Assembly (NCBI RefSeq): GCF_034932185.1 | Contig: NZ_JAYGHW010000067.1 | Coordinates: 1-64,000, forward strand | Source of the DNA: Spirulina sp034932185 | Lineage (GTDB): Bacteria > Cyanobacteriota > Cyanobacteriia > Cyanobacteriales > Spirulinaceae | Reading direction: 5' to 3' | DNA length: 64,000 bases | Part shown: positions 59,429-64,000 of the stretch, one piece after another | How the letters are laid out: each line of letters begins with the position of its first letter | Numbering within the stretch: the first letter of the stretch is position 1 | Notes under the pieces: model-generated | What the model was told of the DNA's origin: nothing | Seen by the model: the letters and a program-made list of their open reading frames with translations, nothing else | The model's database searches: none | Program-made: the position numbers and the translations under genes

Positions 59429-60628
59429 TCAGATCACCAAAATTTGCACAGGTTCCCCCGCTGCAATTTCCTTCACCCCTACGGGTAAGACGGCGAGGGC
59501 GGTGGTACGGGCAAGGTTGATCAGGTTGCCGGAATTGTGACCCCCTGAGGCGGGGTGAAATTCGGGCCGGCCTTGGGGCCAATGGAGTTGTCCCCAAAGA
59601 TAGGTTTCTCGCTTGCCATCGGCTTTGAGGGTTTGGGGCGATCGCCCCTCCACCCATTGCGGCCCCCAGGGGGCTGCCAATCCCGCCCGTTTTCGCAGGG
59701 CCGGAGCGATAAAACGCCAAAATGTCACCAGGGCAGAAACAGGATTGCCGGGGATGCCAAAGTAGAGACATTGGGGAAAATTCGCTACAGTTAACGGCTT
59801 ACCGGGTTTAATCGCCACACTGCGGATCTGGATATCGCCCCCCAATTCCCCTAACAAGCCCTCTACATAGTCATAATCCCCCACGGATACGCCACCCGTG
59901 GAGAGGACGAGATCGGCCTGGCTAATGGCCGCCTCCATTTTGGCCCGGAGCGCATCGGGTTGATCTGGCACAATTCCCAACGGGATCGCAATCGCACCCA
60001 GTTGGCTAACTGCGGCAGTTAAGGCCCATTGATTAGAATCGACAATCTGACCCGGTTGTAAGGTGGCATCGGGGGGGATTAATTCGTTGCCGGTGGAGAA
60101 GATCGCCACCTTGGGCTGAGGATAGACCAAGAGGGAAAGGGCCTGAACGGTGGCGAGGACGGCCATTTCCGCCGGGCCGATCCGGGTTCCGGCGGGCAAA
60201 ATTACCTCCCCTTGGCGGCAATAGCTCCCCTGTTTACGGATAAAACCGGGTTGGGGGGGATTGAGGAGCGTGACGCGATCGCCTTCCCGTTGGGTTTCTT
60301 CCTGAATGGCGATCGCATCTGCCCCAGGGGGAACCATTGCCCCCGTGAAAATCCGGGCCGCTTCCCCCGGTTGGAGTTGATGGCAGGGAACTTGACCGGC
60401 GGCAATTTCTTCGACTACCTCTAACGTCACAGGGCAGGAATGAACATCGGGCGATCGCACCGCATAGCCATCCATCGCGGAATTATCCCAAGGGGGCAGA
60501 TCCCCCGGACTGGTGACGGGTTGGGCTAAAACCCGGCCTAGGGCAGTGGTGAGGGCAACAGTTTCAGCCTCTTGGGGGGGGTGAATAGCATTGAGAATCA
60601 GGTCTTCAGCAACTTGAACAGAGAGCAT
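59429..60628 (-). CDS. moeA: molybdopterin molybdenumtransferase
   Basis: 399 aa. Inserts molybdate into adenylylated molybdopterin in molybdenum-cofactor synthesis. Family blocks: PPWDNSAMDGYAV, GEAARIFTGAMVPPGADAIA, the GNELI motif in KVAIFSTGNELIPPD, STGGVSVGDYDYVEG, PGKPLTVANF and FGIPGNPVSALVTFWRF. ATG at 60628. No other moa/mob genes are adjacent in this window. Confidence 0.95.
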   Translation of the reverse strand: MLSVQVAEDLILNAIHPPQEAETVALTTALGRVLAQPVTSPGDLPPWDNSAMDGYAVRSPDVHSCPVTLEVVEEIAAGQVPCHQLQPGEAARIFTGAMVPPGADAIAIQEETQREGDRVTLLNPPQPGFIRKQGSYCRQGEVILPAGTRIGPAEMAVLATVQALSLLVYPQPKVAIFSTGNELIPPDATLQPGQIVDSNQWALTAAVSQLGAIAIPLGIVPDQPDALRAKMEAAISQADLVLSTGGVSVGDYDYVEGLLGELGGDIQIRSVAIKPGKPLTVANFPQCLYFGIPGNPVSALVTFWRFIAPALRKRAGLAAPWGPQWVEGRSPQTLKADGKRETYLWGQLHWPQGRPEFHPASGGHNSGNLINLARTTALAVLPVGVKEIAAGEPVQILVI

Positions 60629-61007
60629 AATCCAGCAGGGGGAAATCGCATCAATTCTACCCCCTCACCTTTCTGGCCAAAGAAAAGGGGGTAGCCGGTT
60701 TGAGCTACCCCCTAGGGAACACGAGTGGTTTGTGTTGGGTGATTGGTGATGACTCCTATAGAATCACTCACTTCGCCCCTAGGTGACAAGATCAATTCCT
60801 CCGTGATCTAACTGATCCTCTGGTGATCGTAAACTGATCTTGTTTTTATTCCATAAATAAGGTAGTAGGGGCGAAAAATTTTTCGCCCTCCCCGAAAATT
60901 TTTCGCCCTCCGCGCAAACCCTGCACTCTCCCCGAAAATCTTTCCCCCCTGCCCAAGGTTGGGTTCTGTGGGGGGATAATGGGGGAGCCGTCTTTTCCAG
61001 AAATATT
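60629..61007. other. 379-bp intergenic region with hairpins, possible ncRNA
   Basis: Contains a 10-bp stem AGGGGGTAGC/GCTACCCCCT (60686-60713) followed on the minus strand by TTTTCTTT, and a 9-bp ACAAGATCA/TGATCTTGT pair (about 60786-60843) followed by TTTTT on the plus strand. The region then holds degenerate GGGGCGAAAAA repeats (about 60865-60915, with further partial copies). No minus-strand gene precedes the first terminator, so a small RNA between the two is possible. Confidence 0.4.
60686..60713 (-). terminator. terminator-like hairpin, minus strand
   Basis: A 10-bp perfect stem with loop CGGTTTGA; minus strand continues CTTTTCTTT. No gene on the minus strand ends here. Confidence 0.5.
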
Positions 61008-61892
61008 GTGGCCCTTAGTTTTCAATCCGTCATTGCAACCCTCAATCAATTTTGGAGCGATCGCGGCTGCTTGATTGCTCAACCCTACGACACCGAAAAA
61101 GGGGCCGGCACGATGAGCCATCACACCTTTCTCCGCGCCATTGGCCCAGAACCTTGGTCTGTGGCCTATGTGGAACCCTGCCGCCGCCCCACCGATGGCC
61201 GCTACGGGGAAAACCCCAACCGCTATCAGCATTACTATCAATACCAAGTCCTGATCAAACCCTCCCCCAACAACATCCAGGAGGTTTATCTTGCCTCCCT
61301 CCAGGCCCTAGGGATTCATCCGGAGGATCACGATATTCGCTTCGTGGAAGATAATTGGGAATCCCCCACCTTGGGCGCTTGGGGCGTGGGTTGGGAGGTG
61401 TGGCTTGATGGTATGGAGATCACTCAGTTCACCTATTTTCAACAATGTGGGGGCATCGATTGCCGCCCCGTTTCCATTGAAATTACCTACGGGTTGGAGC
61501 GGTTGGCCATGTATTTGCAAGATGTGGATGCGATCGCCAAGATCCAATGGCAGGGCAACATCACCTACGGGGATATTCACCTCCAAGGGGAAGTGGAGCA
61601 ATGCACCTACAACTTTGAAGCCGCCGATAGCGATCGCCTCTTCCAACTCTTTAGTCTTTACGAACAGGAAGCCAGCCAACTGATCGAGCGGGGTCTCGTC
61701 CTGCCCAGCCATGATTATGTTTTGAAATGCTCCCACACCTTCAACTTGCTCGATGCCCGGGGCGTAATTTCCGTCACCGAGCGCACCCGCTACATCGGCC
61801 GGATCCGCAACCTCGCCCGGCAAGTGGCCCAACGCTACTACCAACAGCGGGAATCCCTTGGTTTCCCCCTCCTCACCACCGTGGCTGCTTAG
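61008..61892 (+). CDS. glyQ: glycyl-tRNA synthetase alpha subunit
   Basis: 294 aa. Class II alpha subunit of the alpha2beta2 enzyme, which charges tRNA-Gly. Blocks: GCLIAQPYDTEKGAGTMSHH, FLRAIGPEPWSVAYVEPCRR, PTDGRYGENPNRYQHYYQYQ, and SIEITYGLERLAMYLQDVDA. Start is GTG at 61008 (GTG GCC CTT); no ATG fits the conserved MALSFQSVI start. glyS is not adjacent in the window. A run of degenerate repeats lies upstream. Confidence 0.95.
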   Translation: MALSFQSVIATLNQFWSDRGCLIAQPYDTEKGAGTMSHHTFLRAIGPEPWSVAYVEPCRRPTDGRYGENPNRYQHYYQYQVLIKPSPNNIQEVYLASLQALGIHPEDHDIRFVEDNWESPTLGAWGVGWEVWLDGMEITQFTYFQQCGGIDCRPVSIEITYGLERLAMYLQDVDAIAKIQWQGNITYGDIHLQGEVEQCTYNFEAADSDRLFQLFSLYEQEASQLIERGLVLPSHDYVLKCSHTFNLLDARGVISVTERTRYIGRIRNLARQVAQRYYQQRESLGFPLLTTVAA

Positions 61893-61972
61893 GCTAAATC
61901 GCTGGAGTCTTCGGCAATCTTTGGTAGGATGACATTAAAACCTTTTGTAATCCTCTGTTGAGCGAACAAGCT

Positions 61973-62467
61973 ATGATCAAACGCCACTGGTCTCGGTTCT
62001 GTGCTGTGGTGATCAGCGTCCTTTGCCTGTGGGGGGCGATCGCCCCCGTCGCCACTGCCACAGACTATAACAATCGGTTTTTAAACGGCATCGATTTTGC
62101 CGGGCAAGACCTGCGGGATTCCAGCTTTAAAAGTGCTGATGTACGCCAAAGTGATTTTAGTCATGCCAATTTAGAGGGTGTGACGTTCTTTTCCGCAAAT
62201 ATGGATTCCGTCAACTTAGAGGGGGCCAATTTGCGCTTTGCCGCCTTGGGGTCTACCCGGTTAACCCGAGCTAATTTAAAAAATGCCTTGCTTGAGGGGG
62301 CGTTAGCCATGGGGGCAAGGTTTAAGGGGGCCAACATTGAGGGGGCCGATTTTACCGATGTCCTGCTCCGGGCAGATATTCAAGCGGAGTTATGTGAACA
62401 AGCCACGGGCGTGAACCCCACCACCGGCCGCGCCACCCGTGACACCCTCCTCTGTGATTACCTTTGA
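61973..62467 (+). CDS. lumenal-type pentapeptide repeat protein
   Basis: 164 aa. Signal peptide (FCAVVISVLCLWGAIAPVAT), then pentapeptide repeats (FAGQDLRDSSFKSADVRQSD, FSHANLEGVTFFSANMDSVN, LEGANLRFAAL) and a C-terminal CEQATGVNPTTGRATRDTLL ending with CDYL, where two cysteines probably form a disulfide. This layout matches thylakoid-lumen pentapeptide proteins; the precise homologue is not named. ATG at 61973; an upstream TTG frame is rejected. Confidence 0.85.
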   Translation: MIKRHWSRFCAVVISVLCLWGAIAPVATATDYNNRFLNGIDFAGQDLRDSSFKSADVRQSDFSHANLEGVTFFSANMDSVNLEGANLRFAALGSTRLTRANLKNALLEGALAMGARFKGANIEGADFTDVLLRADIQAELCEQATGVNPTTGRATRDTLLCDYL

Positions 62468-62470
62468 GCC

Positions 62471-63349
62471 ATGAACCTAGCCCCCCTCGATCAGGCGGCC
62501 ATTTTGGAGCAGGCCCGGGCCGGTGAACCGGCGATCATCGCCCGTCTGCTCAATTACAAACTCCATCCCTTAGGGGTGGATGCTCAGGTGACTTGGCAGG
62601 ATCGTTGTCTCTGTGTGGCGTTGGTGGGGGAAGGGGCGAGTCCTGCTCCGCAAACCTGTGTGCCGATTATTGAGCGGGGGTTGAAAAAGTTGCAAGTGCC
62701 GGGGTTAAGTACGGTGGCGATCGCCGCCTATCAACGGGGCCAAACCCAACCCCTCTGGCGGGATCATCTTTCCCTAGCCAGCACCGCCCTGGCCATTGAT
62801 TTAGCCGCCTGGCTGGAGTCCGGGACTTCCCTGCGGGAAGCGATCATCACCCTACCCACATCTCTCGGAACCACGACCCTCGCCCCCACCATGACCCCAG
62901 AGGTGGAGCAAAAATACCTCTGTTTTCAATTGGGGTTAGAGAATCCCGCATTGTTGCCGGTGGAATCGATTCAGGAAATTTTACACATGGCGATCGCCCA
63001 TGTCCTCCCTGTCCCCGATATGCCCGATGCGGTGCTGGGTATTTATAACTGGCGGGGGGAAATGCTTTGGGTGATTGATCTCAACCATTTACTCAATTTA
63101 GGCGGTTTAGACTTGGCCGCCCTCTCCACCGTCACGGTGATTGTTCTCGATGTGGCGGGGCGTACCTTGGGGTTAATGGTGCAAACCGTCGAGGAAATCA
63201 CCAGTCACCTCCCTTCCCTGTTGCAACCCCCCACGGGCCTCTTTAGTCCAGACCTGGAACCCTACATTACTGGCTATCTGCGGGAAACCAGCAGCATTGT
63301 CTTCAATCCAGAAGCGATTTTTAACGCCCCCAGTTTGCAGCAACGGTGA
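62471..63349 (+). CDS. CheW-domain protein
   Basis: 292 aa. The N-terminal part (about 1-140) is unassigned and starts ILEQARAGEPAIIARLLNYK; the C-terminal CheW fold reads VEQKYLCFQLGLENPALLPV, ESIQEILHMAIAHVLPVPDM, PDAVLGIYNWRGEMLWVIDL and VIVLDVAGRTLGLMVQTVEE. CheW scaffolds link receptors to CheA-type kinases in motility and phototaxis. ATG at 62471, 3 nt after the pentapeptide gene stop. No chemoreceptor or CheA gene is nearby. Confidence 0.85.
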   Translation: MNLAPLDQAAILEQARAGEPAIIARLLNYKLHPLGVDAQVTWQDRCLCVALVGEGASPAPQTCVPIIERGLKKLQVPGLSTVAIAAYQRGQTQPLWRDHLSLASTALAIDLAAWLESGTSLREAIITLPTSLGTTTLAPTMTPEVEQKYLCFQLGLENPALLPVESIQEILHMAIAHVLPVPDMPDAVLGIYNWRGEMLWVIDLNHLLNLGGLDLAALSTVTVIVLDVAGRTLGLMVQTVEEITSHLPSLLQPPTGLFSPDLEPYITGYLRETSSIVFNPEAIFNAPSLQQR

Positions 63350-63707
63350 TGTTTGACCCCACCGCCGTGAAATATTTTTTAAGGTTTACCAGATTTTTAA
63401 AAATCCAATGTTAGGCTAGGACAAACTCCAGAGTTAGCCTTTTTTTATTGGTAATTGGCTGGTGGATTGTCCCTTGACTCCCTTAAGATTACCCCGAATC
63501 GTTCTGTAATTTGTCAAAGTTTTCAGACTTTACGGGAATGTTTTGTAATCCAGCAAACAGATTAATTGGGCATTTCTGCTAGCCTATTGAGCAACTTCCT
63601 GCTGCTCCATTGAAGGATCTAACCGATCTTTACTGACTTTTACTTTACTCCTCTATCTTAACAATTTGTTTTTTAATAGACCCGACTTTCTTCATTTCCA
63701 CAATCCT
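63350..63707. promoter_or_regulatory. 358-bp intergenic region upstream of the sigma-factor gene
   Basis: After the terminator at 63413-63446 the region is AT-rich, with TTGTCA (63511) and several TATTGA/TTTTGTAAT-like stretches that could serve as sigma-factor promoters. No gene or conserved motif can be named. Confidence 0.4.
63413..63446 (+). terminator. rho-independent terminator after the CheW gene
   Basis: AGGCTA (63413-63418) and TAGCCT (63435-63440) pair around GGA/TCC, followed by a T run. It ends the pentapeptide-CheW operon. Confidence 0.75.
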
Positions 63708-64000
63708 ATGAATGTTACTGCATTAAATGCCCTCAATGATCAACCCCTAGGTTTAAAGACCATGGATTTAGAGCCTCAATCTCAGGGAGCGTCACCGCCC
63801 TTAGTGGATATTGAGTTTTCCCATGAAGCCCATGGCACTGCTGAGGCACGGCGCAATTATCGCAAGAGCGATCTAGATGACACGGTGGGCGCATTCTTCA
63901 AAGAAATGGCCCGCTATCCCCTCCTCAAGCCCAATGAAGAAGTGGAATTGGCCCAACGGGTACGGTTGATTGTCGAGATTGAAGAACTGCGCGATCGCCT
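63708..64000 (+). CDS. RpoD/SigA-family sigma factor, 5' part only
   Basis: The frame is open to the window edge: 97 full codons. The start MNVTALNALNDQPLGLKTMD is followed by an acidic N-terminus and the beginning of sigma region 1.2: SDLDDTVGAFFKEMARYPLL, KPNEEVELAQRVRLIVEIEE. Such a start matches group 1/2 cyanobacterial sigma factors (SigC-like is possible). ATG at 63708, no clear ribosome site. The rest of the gene lies outside the window. Confidence 0.85.
   Translation, partial: MNVTALNALNDQPLGLKTMDLEPQSQGASPPLVDIEFSHEAHGTAEARRNYRKSDLDDTVGAFFKEMARYPLLKPNEEVELAQRVRLIVEIEELRDR

Noticed and set aside
60730..60800. Short minus-strand peptide frame before glyQ
   Set aside because: Only about 30 residues, no membrane segment or recognisable small photosystem or cytochrome subunit, and a weak start.

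Overview
The window is cyanobacterial chromosome. Evidence: psbU (photosystem II lumenal subunit); a split orange-carotenoid-protein pair (HCP plus CTDH); a Ycf66 protein; a PlmA-type GntR regulator; several cyanobacteria-restricted hypothetical families; UbiA of the plastoquinone type; and abundant GCGATCGC (HIP1) octamers. The genus cannot be fixed from the sequence alone. No rRNA, prophage or CRISPR array is visible. The content is mostly housekeeping genes in short operons, separated by intergenic regions rich in dispersed palindromic repeats.

Layout. 1-5.7 kb: a possible IS605-type end, a small conserved protein, DUF4340 protein and pyrB on the minus strand; then two lipoproteins, a class A beta-lactamase-fold serine hydrolase and cysC on the plus strand. 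5.8-11.3 kb: a beta-propeller/transglutaminase protein, a secreted DUF928 protein and priA. 11.3-15.3 kb: a Uma2 nuclease, then a sugar-type cluster of two Gfo/Idh/MocA oxidoreductases around an NAD-dependent epimerase. 15.3-22.2 kb: a hairpin cluster, a degenerate metallo-beta-lactamase-fold protein, a site-2 protease, pmbA-Uma2-tldD, a highly structured non-coding element of about 380 nt, and psbU. 22.3-29 kb: leuS, a zinc-ribbon membrane peptide, an alpha/beta hydrolase, rsmB, and the HCP-CTDH photoprotection pair behind a good sigma70-type promoter.

29-44.6 kb: a secreted pentapeptide protein, SpoIID-like protein, ubiA, coaE, an envelope run (peptidoglycan-binding, SPOR, PspA/IM30), an ABC exporter with ATPase and permease, a helix-hairpin-helix protein, cdsA, a J-domain/TPR/WD40 protein, a TIGR03792-like protein, glutaredoxin, an AarF/UbiB kinase and a TIGR02652-like protein. 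44.8-53 kb: orphan ureG, a UPF0175/DUF3368 toxin-antitoxin pair, arsH, hydrolases, two further UPF0175 genes placed convergently, plmA, dienelactone hydrolase, an S1-domain protein and a REC-GGDEF diguanylate cyclase. 53-64 kb: a Wzc-like polysaccharide co-polymerase/kinase, Ycf66, tRNA-Tyr and tRNA-Thr, a two-RCK ion channel, moeA, glyQ, a lumenal pentapeptide protein, a CheW-domain protein, and the start of a sigma-70 factor cut by the window edge.

Most unusual items: the structured element at 21407-21783, which I propose as an ORF-less HEARO/omega-RNA-like element and which has no TnpB or IscB gene beside it; hairpins with a fixed GGC-AGA-GCC apex but different, self-complementary stems; a dispersed GGGGCGAAAAA/TTTTTCGCCCC palindrome family at at least a dozen intergenic sites; a frameshifted partial duplication of the start of an ABC ATPase gene; and the split OCP pair. 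Product calls come from recognising motifs by eye; no database search was run.
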